Positions 1 to 7,047 of a DNA stretch of 28,182 nt are shown piece after piece. The translations under genes and the position numbers were made by a program. Under the pieces are notes generated by a model. The model was not told the origin of the DNA, did not search any database, and saw only the letters and a program-made list of their open reading frames with translations. This stretch comes from Bacteroidales bacterium UBA5433 (lineage in GTDB: Bacteria > Bacteroidota > Bacteroidia > Bacteroidales > UBA932), in NCBI GenBank assembly GCA_002427525.1, contig DIRP01000028.1:1-28182 (forward strand), given 5' to 3'. The first letter of the stretch is position 1. Every line of letters begins with the position of its first letter.

Positions 1-40
1 ACCACCATGCACCACCATGCACCATCATGCGCCACCATGT
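1..40. repeat. 10-bp tandem repeat at the window edge
   Basis: Four copies of a 10-bp unit close to ACCACCATGC run from the first base to about position 40, the last two degenerate. The array probably continues left of the window. No reading frame of credible length is associated with it. Confidence 0.8.
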
Positions 41-105
41 GGCATTCGCAATTATTAGTGTGTCGCTGTTTCTGTTATCGGCATATATACAGTAAGTTAC
101 CTTTA

Positions 106-117
106 CAGGTATACCTG
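106..117. other. Perfect 12-bp palindrome
   Basis: CAGGTATACCTG is its own reverse complement. It is followed at once by a 6-bp hairpin (CTGCAT at 118-123 and ATGCAG at 127-132, loop CAC). A near-consensus -7 box on the plus strand, TACCTTTA, lies at 98-105. It could be an operator or part of a structured element. No gene is evident next to it. Confidence 0.4.
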
Positions 118-141
118 CTGCATCACATGCAGTGGCGCATG

Positions 142-248
142 CTGGATTCAATCAAGTGCGCCAACATTTTTTGAAGAAATTGCAACTACCAGATTAAAAG
201 ATAGATACAAGAAAGGCTAAAAAACTTGGCGCGCTTGATTGAATCTAG
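142..248. repeat. 23-bp inverted repeat (foldback element)
   Basis: Bases 142-164 pair with 226-248 across a 61-nt loop. Of the 23 positions, 21 are Watson-Crick pairs. The other two (144/246 and 157/233) are G/T combinations that would be G-U wobbles in a plus-strand RNA. The core arm is TTGGCGCGCTTGATTGAATC at 226-245. The loop is A-rich and has no gene. It may be a miniature mobile element with terminal inverted repeats or a transcribed stem-loop. No transposase is seen nearby. Confidence 0.6.
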
Positions 249-301
249 AGTGCGCCAAAATGCGCCAAATGGCACACATTTGCACGGAAGAAGGGAGCTG
301 T

Positions 302-432
302 CACCAAAAGGAAAAGGGGAACCTCGCACCCGAGGAGGGAGGGGCCCGGTTGCGAAGCGATAGCGCAGCGATAGCGCAGCGATAGCGCAGCGATAGTGGA
401 GCAACTGGGAGGCGTTCCCCGTTCTTTTGGTG
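302..432. repeat. Imperfect foldback enclosing an 11-bp repeat array
   Basis: CACCAAAAG at 302-310 is the inverse of CTTTTGGTG at 424-432, and GGGGAAC at 316-322 is the inverse of GTTCCCC at 414-420, so the two ends could form an interrupted stem. Inside lie a small hairpin around 323-335 (CCTCG and CGAGG) and the 11-bp repeat array. The segment is GC-rich compared with its flanks. It contains no credible gene. Confidence 0.45.
358..401. repeat. 11-bp tandem repeat, four copies
   Basis: Three identical copies of CGATAGCGCAG at 358-390 are followed by a variant copy (CGATAGTGGAG) at 391-401. The unit is not a multiple of three, which argues against a coding role. Confidence 0.85.
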
Positions 433-450
433 CAGCGACCTGCAAAGTGC

Positions 451-498
451 GACGCGTACCAAGACGCGCACCAAGACGCGCACCAAGACACGCACCAA
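451..498. repeat. 12-bp tandem repeat, four copies
   Basis: Four copies of a unit close to GACGCGCACCAA occupy 451-498, the middle two identical. The array abuts the tRNA-Leu terminator. Related words (GCGCCAAA, at 252-259 and 262-269) occur further left, so this gap seems to have grown by local duplication. Confidence 0.85.
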
Positions 499-504
499 AA
501 TGCA

Positions 505-535
505 ATAAAAAAAGCGGAGAATTTCTTCTCCGCTT
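505..535 (-). terminator. Rho-independent terminator of tRNA-Leu
   Basis: On the minus strand a perfect 10-bp stem (AAGCGGAGAA with TTCTCCGCTT, bases 526-535 and 512-521) closes on a 4-nt loop and is followed by a run of T (bases 511 down to 507). It starts two bases after the encoded CCA end of the tRNA gene, so it is the natural transcript end. Confidence 0.9.
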
Positions 536-536
536 A

Positions 537-623
<87 letters not shown>

Positions 624-646
624 ATAAAGGCATTGCAAAGGGATTG

Positions 647-654
647 CAAAGATA
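647..654 (-). promoter_or_regulatory. -7 promoter box for tRNA-Leu
   Basis: TATCTTTG on the minus strand matches the Bacteroidota -7 consensus TAnnTTTG and lies 24 nt upstream of the tRNA 5' end. A TTGC at the expected -33 distance (18-nt gap) falls inside the end of deoC. Two copies of TTTGCAAT lie between the box and the tRNA. Confidence 0.6.
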
Positions 655-662
655 TACAAAAA

Positions 663-1454
663 CTAAAAACACGCAAGGTCTTGTGAGAATATATCTTTCA
701 ATAAATTATTGGCCAAACGGCTGGCTCCAATGCGGAATAGCGATGGCTGCAGCCAGTCAGGTCCCAGGATTTCTTCTACAATAGTATAATATTCAAGCGC
801 TTCTGCAGAAGTAACTATGCCGCCGGCCGGTTTGAATCCAATCTTTTTGCCCGTTTGTTCGTAGTATTCGGCAATGCATTGACACATGATGCGGGCAGCA
901 AACGGTGTAGCGGCCGGCTCCATTTTTCCGGTGGAGGTCTTAATAAAGTCGGCTCCGTTTTCCATGGCCAGAAACGCCGCCTTGCGTATGTTCTCTTCTG
1001 TACGCAGCGCCCCGGTTTCCAGAATTACCTTCAGGTGCGTTCCGGCACCAATGGCCCGCCGTACTGCCCGGATAGCAGAGGCTGCCTGCTCGTACTGTCC
1101 GGCAAGAAAATGGTGCAGAGACAATACAATGTCCACCTCGTCCGCACCCTGCTCTACACAAAGTGCACATTCCTGTTCTGCCACTTGCACAAACGTCTGC
1201 GAGGCAGGGAATCCCCCTCCCACCGCAGCTATTTTTACACCGCTCACCTGAAGCACTTCTCTGACAGATGCCACGAGTGCCGGATATACACAAATAGCCG
1301 CTACTGAAGGCATGTGGGGATACTCAGCGACAAAACGGTTTACGTTTTCTGCAAACAACCGTCCGCGGGCTTCTGTATCTGTGGCATTCAAGGTGGTCAA
1401 ATCTATGCAAGAGAAACATTGTATGAGCTTATCCGTATGTGTATTTTTTTCCAT
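663..1454 (-). CDS. deoC: Deoxyribose-phosphate aldolase
   Basis: This class I aldolase of deoxynucleoside breakdown splits 2-deoxyribose 5-phosphate into glyceraldehyde 3-phosphate and acetaldehyde in the cytoplasm. The 263-residue product covers the whole TIM-barrel family. Visible motifs are ADEVDIV (Asp at about 108), LKVILETG, DFIKTSTGK with the Schiff-base Lys at 172, and IGFKPAGGI with the second catalytic Lys at 208. The gene starts with ATG two bases after the dtd stop and is the last gene of the four-gene minus-strand operon. The tRNA-Leu promoter lies at or just beyond its 3' end. No signal peptide is present. Confidence 0.96.
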   Translation of the reverse strand: MEKNTHTDKLIQCFSCIDLTTLNATDTEARGRLFAENVNRFVAEYPHMPSVAAICVYPALVASVREVLQVSGVKIAAVGGGFPASQTFVQVAEQECALCVEQGADEVDIVLSLHHFLAGQYEQAASAIRAVRRAIGAGTHLKVILETGALRTEENIRKAAFLAMENGADFIKTSTGKMEPAATPFAARIMCQCIAEYYEQTGKKIGFKPAGGIVTSAEALEYYTIVEEILGPDWLQPSLFRIGASRLANNLLKDIFSQDLACF

Positions 1455-1456
1455 GT

Positions 1457-1909
1457 TTATTCACGTATTTTGCTGTCAATTAGTATAGTTACAGGTCCGT
1501 CATTTACCAGATCCACATCCATTTCTGCCCCAAAAACACCTGTCTGAACTTGTATCCGGGAGTGTTCTTCCAACAAACGGCAAAAAGATTCGTACAGCGG
1601 AATGGAAATATCCGGATGAGCCGCCTTAATGTAAGAAGGTCTGTTCCCTTTACGGGTGGAGGCATAGAGCGTAAACTGGCTCACAACCAGCAATTCGCCG
1701 CCAGCCTGCATAATCGACAGGTTCATAACCCCTTGCAGGTCGTCAAATACGCGGAGGTTTATGATTTTACGCACCATCCATTCCAGATCCTCGGCACTGT
1801 CCTGCTCTTCAAAACCTACCAGCACCAGCAGCCCCTGTGCTATTTCTGCCTTCACTGCCCCCTCAATACGGACCGAGGCTTTTTTTACCCGTTGAATGAC
1901 TACTCTCAT
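1457..1909 (-). CDS. dtd: D-aminoacyl-tRNA deacylase
   Basis: The product hydrolyses D-amino acids (classically D-tyrosine) from mischarged tRNAs, a cytosolic quality-control step. At 150 residues it has the normal family length. It opens with MRVVIQRVKKASV, carries the substrate-pocket motif SQFTLYA (77-83), and has the NDGPVTI motif at 136-142 whose Gly-Pro forms the cross-dimer chiral checkpoint. It starts with ATG 15 bases after the radical SAM stop and is followed after two bases by deoC, so it is almost certainly co-transcribed with both. Confidence 0.97.
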   Translation of the reverse strand: MRVVIQRVKKASVRIEGAVKAEIAQGLLVLVGFEEQDSAEDLEWMVRKIINLRVFDDLQGVMNLSIMQAGGELLVVSQFTLYASTRKGNRPSYIKAAHPDISIPLYESFCRLLEEHSRIQVQTGVFGAEMDVDLVNDGPVTILIDSKIRE

Positions 1910-1924
1910 GTTAATCCGGTGTTT

Positions 1925-2713
1925 TTATTCCCCCAGGAGTACCTGTATACCCCTTTTTTCCAGCGCTTCCGCTATCTGGTGTAATGTTTCGGAAGGGCAT
2001 TTTTGCAAATCCTTAGCCGGTGTTTTTCTGTCCAGTGTATAGACCATCACCTTTTGTGGTTTTAGCTCATCCACCACGTTAAACCAATCTTCCAATTCAT
2101 CCGGGGTAGTGTTGTCAATAAGCTGTCCTTCAAATGTGCCCCGGAAGAACAATGTCTGCAGGGTGAAATCACCCCCGAATTTTTTCAACCGCTCTATGGT
2201 TTTTGCCACAGTATATCCTGCCTGCGGCCGGTTAATGAGCCTGACCGTTTCTTCACGGGCACTGTCCAATTTCATAAAACGCTCATCTGCCAGTTGAAGT
2301 GCTTCGAAAACACCCGGCTTATCAAGCATACCCGAGTTGGAAAAAATACCGACTTTCACTCCGGGGAGTAGCCTGTCGCGTATTGCTGTCGTTCCTTTGA
2401 CTAGTTGCAGAAAATCAGGATGCAGCGAGGGTTCCCCGTTGCCCGAAAAAGTAATGATTTGTGGAATAGTCCCTGCCGCCACCAGTTCTTCAATTCTTTT
2501 TTCCAGTACATGAAGCATTTCATTTGCATTGCTTTTCCATCCTGTATGCTGTTCAGGTACATACGGGGCGGCATTCCAACCACATTCACAATAAAGACAA
2601 TCAAAATTGCAAACCTTTGCTCTTAGTGGTAATATATTGATTCCCAAACTACAGCCCAAGCGTCTGCTGGTAACGGGTCCATATACACTATTTCTCAAGA
2701 TATTTCCTTCCAT
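1925..2713 (-). CDS. Radical SAM protein
   Basis: A 262-residue radical S-adenosylmethionine enzyme. The CX3CX2C motif (CNFDCLYC, Cys 35, 39 and 42) would bind the 4Fe-4S cluster, and TFSGNGEPSLHP near residue 90 is the glycine-rich strand that contacts SAM. The start YGPVTSRRLG resembles the COG0731-type group of uncharacterised radical SAM proteins, some annotated as wyosine-synthesis-like, but I see no basis for a specific substrate. The lipoprotein gene upstream stops one base before this ATG, which suggests translational coupling. It is probably cytosolic. The family is certain but the reaction is unknown. Confidence 0.85.
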   Translation of the reverse strand: MEGNILRNSVYGPVTSRRLGCSLGINILPLRAKVCNFDCLYCECGWNAAPYVPEQHTGWKSNANEMLHVLEKRIEELVAAGTIPQIITFSGNGEPSLHPDFLQLVKGTTAIRDRLLPGVKVGIFSNSGMLDKPGVFEALQLADERFMKLDSAREETVRLINRPQAGYTVAKTIERLKKFGGDFTLQTLFFRGTFEGQLIDNTTPDELEDWFNVVDELKPQKVMVYTLDRKTPAKDLQKCPSETLHQIAEALEKRGIQVLLGE

Positions 2714-2714
2714 A

Positions 2715-3659
2715 TCAATTCAAAACTATTCTTTCGTGCCTTCTTTCTTTTTGTGGTACCGGCTTCTCTTCCAGCTCCTGAGGTTCATCAAAAAATATAC
2801 GCGTTGATTTGTCATCCTGATGTTGCCGCCTGGGAAGAACAGGTATTGTTGTACCATGAATTCTTTTTTTGTCGTATACCTGCATTTCCAGGTACATAGG
2901 AATTCCTTCCGGGTCCGGAAGTTCCGGAAGCACAGGCAGAACCCGCCGGTAAGCCGCTTTATCTCCCATAGGACCGGTAGTGAGCAAATCATCCGGTTCC
3001 AATTGCCACGGCCCAAAGTGGCTGAAAGCCGAGGTGTCTGCAGTGCCGGCAGTGCCGGTAGCGCCAATAGTGACTGTAGCGCCGGTAGTGTCAGCAGTGC
3101 CGGCAGTGCCAATAGTGCCGGCAGTGCCGGTAGTGCCGGCAGTGCCAATAGTGCCTGCAATGCCGGTAGCGCCGGTAGTGTCTGTTGTGGCCAGCAGCCG
3201 CAGCAAGGCGCGCTTCTGTACCTCTGCACGGCGGTCTGTCAGGGAATCCTGTAGCCAACGGTTAAAGCGTTCTGCATACACTTTCTGTCGGTTAATGTAT
3301 TCAAGTTGCTTATTGTAGGCTGTTCTTTCTTCTATAAGGGATTTACGCAACCGCGATAAAAGAGATTTAAAACGTGCAGGACGCCGCGAATAATAATCCA
3401 TGGTTGCCAGAAATTGCTCTGAAGTATATCCGTGTTTTTCAAAAATAGGCGGATACACAAGCAACGAATCTGCCATATCGGTTAAGGTGCCGTCCCGTTC
3501 CAGAATGAGGTCTGTAATAAACAAATCCCGTAGCACTTCTTGAAAGCGGTCTCCCGGGATTCTTTTTGTAGTTCCCTGGCAGGAAGCAAGAACGCTAAAA
3601 AAAAGAGCAACCAGGCAAAGCCGTAAAGTGGTAAAAACAGTAGACAATCTGGATTTCAT
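2715..3659 (-). CDS. DUF4296-like lipoprotein with a T/G/A-rich repeat
   Basis: Start chosen at 3659 rather than the longer frame from 3785, because MKSRLSTVFTTLRLCLVALF leads directly into a lipobox with Cys27, and a promoter sits between the two candidate starts. The 314-residue protein has a helical N-terminal half (about 33-150) that resembles Bacteroidota DUF4296 proteins (IPGDRFQEVLRDLFITDLIL, then YTSEQFLATMDYY). Residues 158-210 are a low-complexity run of three-residue units such as GTA, GTI and GTT. The C-terminal 100 residues are proline- and charge-rich and unrecognised. It is the first gene of the operon with radical SAM, dtd and deoC. Its function is unknown. Confidence 0.75.
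   Translation of the reverse strand: MKSRLSTVFTTLRLCLVALFFSVLASCQGTTKRIPGDRFQEVLRDLFITDLILERDGTLTDMADSLLVYPPIFEKHGYTSEQFLATMDYYSRRPARFKSLLSRLRKSLIEERTAYNKQLEYINRQKVYAERFNRWLQDSLTDRRAEVQKRALLRLLATTDTTGATGIAGTIGTAGTTGTAGTIGTAGTADTTGATVTIGATGTAGTADTSAFSHFGPWQLEPDDLLTTGPMGDKAAYRRVLPVLPELPDPEGIPMYLEMQVYDKKRIHGTTIPVLPRRQHQDDKSTRIFFDEPQELEEKPVPQKERRHERIVLN
3030..3188 (-). repeat. 9-bp-based coding repeat in the DUF4296-like gene
   Basis: About 17 imperfect units built on GTGCCGGCA/GTGCCGGTA (plus-strand reading) encode a Thr/Gly/Ala/Ile-rich stretch. The period is a multiple of three, so copy-number change would alter length without shifting the frame. The array opens long shadow frames on both strands. 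Confidence 0.8.
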
Positions 3660-3689
3660 TTGCTGGGTAAACCTTTTTACATATTCATG

Positions 3690-3697
3690 CAAAGGTA
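3690..3697 (-). promoter_or_regulatory. -7 box for the DUF4296-radSAM-dtd-deoC operon
   Basis: TACCTTTG on the minus strand fits TAnnTTTG exactly and lies 30 nt upstream of the chosen lipoprotein start. A TTTTA at a gap of 18 nt is a weak -33 candidate. It lies in the only gap longer than 40 nt in this part of the minus strand, separating the starch genes from the housekeeping genes. Confidence 0.6.
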
Positions 3698-3723
3698 AAG
3701 AAATCCAAACAAATGTAAAACGC

Positions 3724-5670
3724 CTACTTGCAGTCGAAGCTGAGTATTTGTGCTGTTTGCGCCGGTACGGTGTGGGATTTTCCAACCTCTACTTTGTCAT
3801 TGCTCAGCACATTCCTGCCCTTTTGTGCCCTGCCCAAACCTTCTGCATACCTTTGCCAATCGAGTGCTACCGGCTGTGTTCCGTTGTTGATGACCACCAT
3901 CACACGTTCATCACCGGCTATGCGAAAGTAAACGTACGTGTTTTCTTCCATAGTGGGCAAAAAATGAAGCAATTGGCCTTGTTGCACCGCTTCTGAGGTT
4001 TTTCTCCAGGACAACAGACGCGATACGTAATCGTACATATCCTGTTCCTCCCCGCTCCTGCCTTCCTGTGTCAATACCCGGTCTGTCATGAGCACCCTTT
4101 CTTCTCCGTGTCCCAGGCGCCGGCTGTCACGGGCGCAAAGAAGCACCTCGGTCCCGTAATAAATTTGGGGAATGCCCCGCGTTGTTGCCAGAAAAGCGTA
4201 GGCCATTTTTAATTTTTCCGGATTACGTCCCAGTTGTTCATACAGGCGGTTGGTATCGTGGTTTTCTCCAAAAATTAGCAATTCATACGGATTGTCATAG
4301 ACAAAATCATGCGACAGCAGGTTGTACAACCGCACCATGCCATCTCCCCATTGGAGGTTGGTATCTTGAATCAAAGCCCGAAAAATCTCCCCTGCCAAGG
4401 GGAAATCCATAACCGTAGGACCGCCCGGCAGCGGTCCGCGCTCCCAATAGGCAATTTGTTGCGGGTAATTGTACCAGCATTCGGCCACAACGGTGGCGTG
4501 GGGATATTCTTTCCGCAAAGCCGAGGAGTAAGCCCCCATGGCATCCTTATCTGAATACGGATACGTATCTACGCGCACTCCGGCCAAACCTGCATATTCA
4601 ATCCACCAAACGGTCGCCTGTGTAAAGTATTGCAGGACAAAAGGATTTTCCAGGTTCATGTCCGGCATGGACGTATCAAACCAGCCATCAACACATAAAT
4701 TCCTGTCTGCTACCGCTGCATAAGGATCCATATGCGTGCTCATGGCGTAATTGGAACGCGTGAATGTATCAAACACATGTATCCAGTCTTTAAACGGAAG
4801 GTCTTGCATCCACCAATGCGCCGTCCCGCAATGGTTGGGTACCATATCTTGCAGGAACGTAATGCCTTTGCCCGCAGCTTCCTGCACCAGGTTGCGGTAC
4901 TGTTCATTCGTTCCAAAACGCGGATCAATGGTGTAATAATCGGCACAGGCATACCCGTGGTACGATACAATAGGTTCGTTATCCAACGTAACGGGAGTAG
5001 GCCAGACAGATGTAACACCCAGCTCTGCCAGGTAATCCAGGCTCATGCGTATACCCTCCAGGTCACCGCCGTGCCTTCCGTAATCCTTACTTGTGTCTGA
5101 TTTTTCTGCTGTATCGGGGGTGTTATCGTTAGCAGGGTCGCCGTTTACATAGCGGTCCGGCATAAGCAGGTACAACACGTCAGAAGGTGTTAATCCCTGC
5201 CGTTGTGCAGACCCCGGCTCCCTTTCGTACAGAACGTACGGAATGTCCAGGGTCCGGAGCTGAGTCCGGGTCCGGGACAGGGTCTGTTTCTCGCTCCCTG
5301 TTGACACGCCCTCTTCTGTCCAGCGCAACGTATAAGTGCCGGGACGGGCTTCCGAAGAAATGCGTATGTCCAAAAATAAATAATTGGGGCTGTCGGCTTT
5401 GTGTACGGCAGTTACTTCCAAACCGGGCGTTGTACTTTCTACCGTTCCCATTCCCAGACCCGTTCCGTGCAGCATCAGTTGCAAAGGTGTTTCCATCCCT
5501 ACCCACCAGAAAGGCGGCTCGATGTGTTCCGGCACAAGCAACGGTTTTTGGCAATCCGCCGCAACAGCATTCGCAGAAGTTGCAGCAATTGCATTCGCAG
5601 AAGTTGCAGCACTTTGAGTCAAAGGCAGCAGCCACAGCATGGCAGCCAGCAAAACATAAGTTCGTTTCAT
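3724..5670 (-). CDS. susA: SusA-like neopullulanase (GH13), periplasmic
   Basis: A 648-residue GH13 enzyme of the neopullulanase/cyclomaltodextrinase type that would cut maltooligosaccharides, cyclodextrins or pullulan in the periplasm. A type I signal peptide (about 1-21) is followed by a duplicated Ala/Ser/Asn segment. Residues 45-145 look like the N-terminal beta domain of cyclomaltodextrinases. In the barrel, DMVPNH (275-280), GVRVD with nucleophile Asp368, AECWY with acid/base Glu397 and FGENHD with Asp472 give the complete catalytic triad. B. thetaiotaomicron SusA is slightly shorter, about 617 residues. It lies 23 bases after the preceding GH13 gene and is the last gene of the starch array. 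Confidence 0.9.
   Translation of the reverse strand: MKRTYVLLAAMLWLLPLTQSAATSANAIAATSANAVAADCQKPLLVPEHIEPPFWWVGMETPLQLMLHGTGLGMGTVESTTPGLEVTAVHKADSPNYLFLDIRISSEARPGTYTLRWTEEGVSTGSEKQTLSRTRTQLRTLDIPYVLYEREPGSAQRQGLTPSDVLYLLMPDRYVNGDPANDNTPDTAEKSDTSKDYGRHGGDLEGIRMSLDYLAELGVTSVWPTPVTLDNEPIVSYHGYACADYYTIDPRFGTNEQYRNLVQEAAGKGITFLQDMVPNHCGTAHWWMQDLPFKDWIHVFDTFTRSNYAMSTHMDPYAAVADRNLCVDGWFDTSMPDMNLENPFVLQYFTQATVWWIEYAGLAGVRVDTYPYSDKDAMGAYSSALRKEYPHATVVAECWYNYPQQIAYWERGPLPGGPTVMDFPLAGEIFRALIQDTNLQWGDGMVRLYNLLSHDFVYDNPYELLIFGENHDTNRLYEQLGRNPEKLKMAYAFLATTRGIPQIYYGTEVLLCARDSRRLGHGEERVLMTDRVLTQEGRSGEEQDMYDYVSRLLSWRKTSEAVQQGQLLHFLPTMEENTYVYFRIAGDERVMVVINNGTQPVALDWQRYAEGLGRAQKGRNVLSNDKVEVGKSHTVPAQTAQILSFDCK
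5557..5607 (-). repeat. 24-bp duplication in the SusA leader region
   Basis: Two copies of a 24-bp unit (GCATTCGCAGAAGTTGCAGC plus four bases, plus-strand reading) encode SANAIAAT and SANAVAA just after the signal-peptide hydrophobic core. The unit is in frame and probably only changes linker length. Confidence 0.75.
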
Positions 5671-5693
5671 AGCGTTATTCGATTATAATAGCG

Positions 5694-7034
5694 TTATTCG
5701 ATTGTGTACAAACGGTACCCATAAGGTTTCAATTCCCATACAGTATCCTGATTTACCCACAAAGTATCTTTGTTTTTCCAATCAGTGTACTTTCCTTTCA
5801 CTTCGTTGCCGGTAAAACGGAACGAGACGGAACTGTCTGCAAAATTAAACAACGCCAGTACCCGGTTCCCTGCTGCTTCCCGTGTAAAAGCAAATACATG
5901 AGCGGGACCGTCATGGAGAATTTCATTCAAAGGTCCTCCGTAAGGCGGTGCCTGCAGGGCCGGCGAACTGTGCTTAAAGTGGGTCAGTTGCGTATAAAAA
6001 CTCGTAAACAACAGGCTGTCACCGGGTTTAACCCGATCCTTTTCAAAAAATTCCAGACGTTTTACATTGCCCAATTCCTGCCCCGTATAAATGAGAGGCA
6101 TCCCGGGAAGCACAAACGTAAGGGCTGCCATTTGTTTGGCAGCAGCTCCCATCCGTTCAAACTCGGTTCCATTCCAGGAATTTTCATCGTGGTTGGACGT
6201 AAAAAGTAACGGAATGGCATTGGGACCAAATTCCGCAAGCATCTGACCCAGGCAATGCCGGATGCTGTCTGCGTTTTTCTCCCCGCGGGCTACATCGTTT
6301 AAGGTATGATGCAACCTCCAGCCGTAGTAGGCATTGAAGGCCTCCTTTGTATTTACGGGGTCCTCGGACTCGGCAAGCATAAACAAATCTTCCTTCACCC
6401 GGCGCAGGTCCGGCACAGCATGCTCCCAAAAATCAATTGGGGTAAGATCGGCCATGTCGCAGCGGAAACCGTCCACGTCTACTTCTTCTACCCAAAAACG
6501 CATCTTGTCCAGCATGGCCTCCCGCATGGGACGGCTGTCATAGTTCAACCGGGCTACGTCCGACCAGTCGTATAGAAACTCGGGTTCTCCGTCCGGACGC
6601 CTGACGTACCAGTCTTCGTGCTCCAGCCAGACGGCATCGCGCGAGGTATGTGCCGCAACCCAATCCAGCATGACCTTCATTCCCAGTTCATGGGCTTTGT
6701 CCACCACAAGGCGGAAATCTTCCAGAGTCCCAAATTCCGGATTAACGGCTCCGTAATCTCGGATAGCATAATAAGAACCCAGGGTCCCTTTGCGGCCTTC
6801 CTCCCCAATGGGATGGATGGGCATGAACCATAGCACGTCAACTCCCAGGTCCCGCAAGCCGGGCAGCATTTTCCGGAAAGCTTCAAACGTCCCTTCAGGC
6901 GTAATCTGCCTTACATTCACTTCATACACCACTGCATTACGAGCCCACTGCGGGTGGGTTTCTTTTTCTTTTACAGATGAACAACTGCCTGCAAATACCA
7001 TCATACAGCAACTAATTAATAATAGTTTTTTCAT
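5694..7034 (-). CDS. GH13 alpha-amylase-family lipoprotein, short form
   Basis: A 446-residue GH13 enzyme that probably acts on maltooligosaccharides at the cell envelope. It has a lipoprotein signal with Cys18, followed by acidic residues (SSVKEKE) that could favour surface export. The barrel begins at about residue 32 (VVYEVNVRQITPEGTF). GFRCD supplies nucleophile Asp193, LAESED acid/base Glu222 and TSNHDE transition-state Asp283. Two usual features are altered. Region I reads DWVAAH, so the usual Asn is Ala, and the nucleophile strand lacks the Lys-His normally four to five residues later. It has no visible binding module. It starts 13 bases after the previous gene. The exact specificity is unknown. 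Confidence 0.85.
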   Translation of the reverse strand: MKKLLLISCCMMVFAGSCSSVKEKETHPQWARNAVVYEVNVRQITPEGTFEAFRKMLPGLRDLGVDVLWFMPIHPIGEEGRKGTLGSYYAIRDYGAVNPEFGTLEDFRLVVDKAHELGMKVMLDWVAAHTSRDAVWLEHEDWYVRRPDGEPEFLYDWSDVARLNYDSRPMREAMLDKMRFWVEEVDVDGFRCDMADLTPIDFWEHAVPDLRRVKEDLFMLAESEDPVNTKEAFNAYYGWRLHHTLNDVARGEKNADSIRHCLGQMLAEFGPNAIPLLFTSNHDENSWNGTEFERMGAAAKQMAALTFVLPGMPLIYTGQELGNVKRLEFFEKDRVKPGDSLLFTSFYTQLTHFKHSSPALQAPPYGGPLNEILHDGPAHVFAFTREAAGNRVLALFNFADSSVSFRFTGNEVKGKYTDWKNKDTLWVNQDTVWELKPYGYRLYTIE

Positions 7035-7047
7035 TCTTTACGTACTG

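Noticed and set aside
1..500. CRISPR array
   Set aside because: The units are directly adjacent, only 10 to 12 bp long and have no spacers. No cas gene is present. The same applies to the 18- and 20-bp arrays at the right end.
2820..3318. Plus-strand frames rich in Ser/Gly/Ala/Val opposite the DUF4296-like gene
   Set aside because: The 9-bp repeat opens several frames at once. The minus-strand frame has a lipoprotein signal, a promoter and operon context, so the others are shadows.
3660..3785. Longer N-terminus of the DUF4296-like lipoprotein
   Set aside because: It would put a basic, non-hydrophobic segment before a clean lipoprotein signal and overlap both the predicted promoter and the end of susA.
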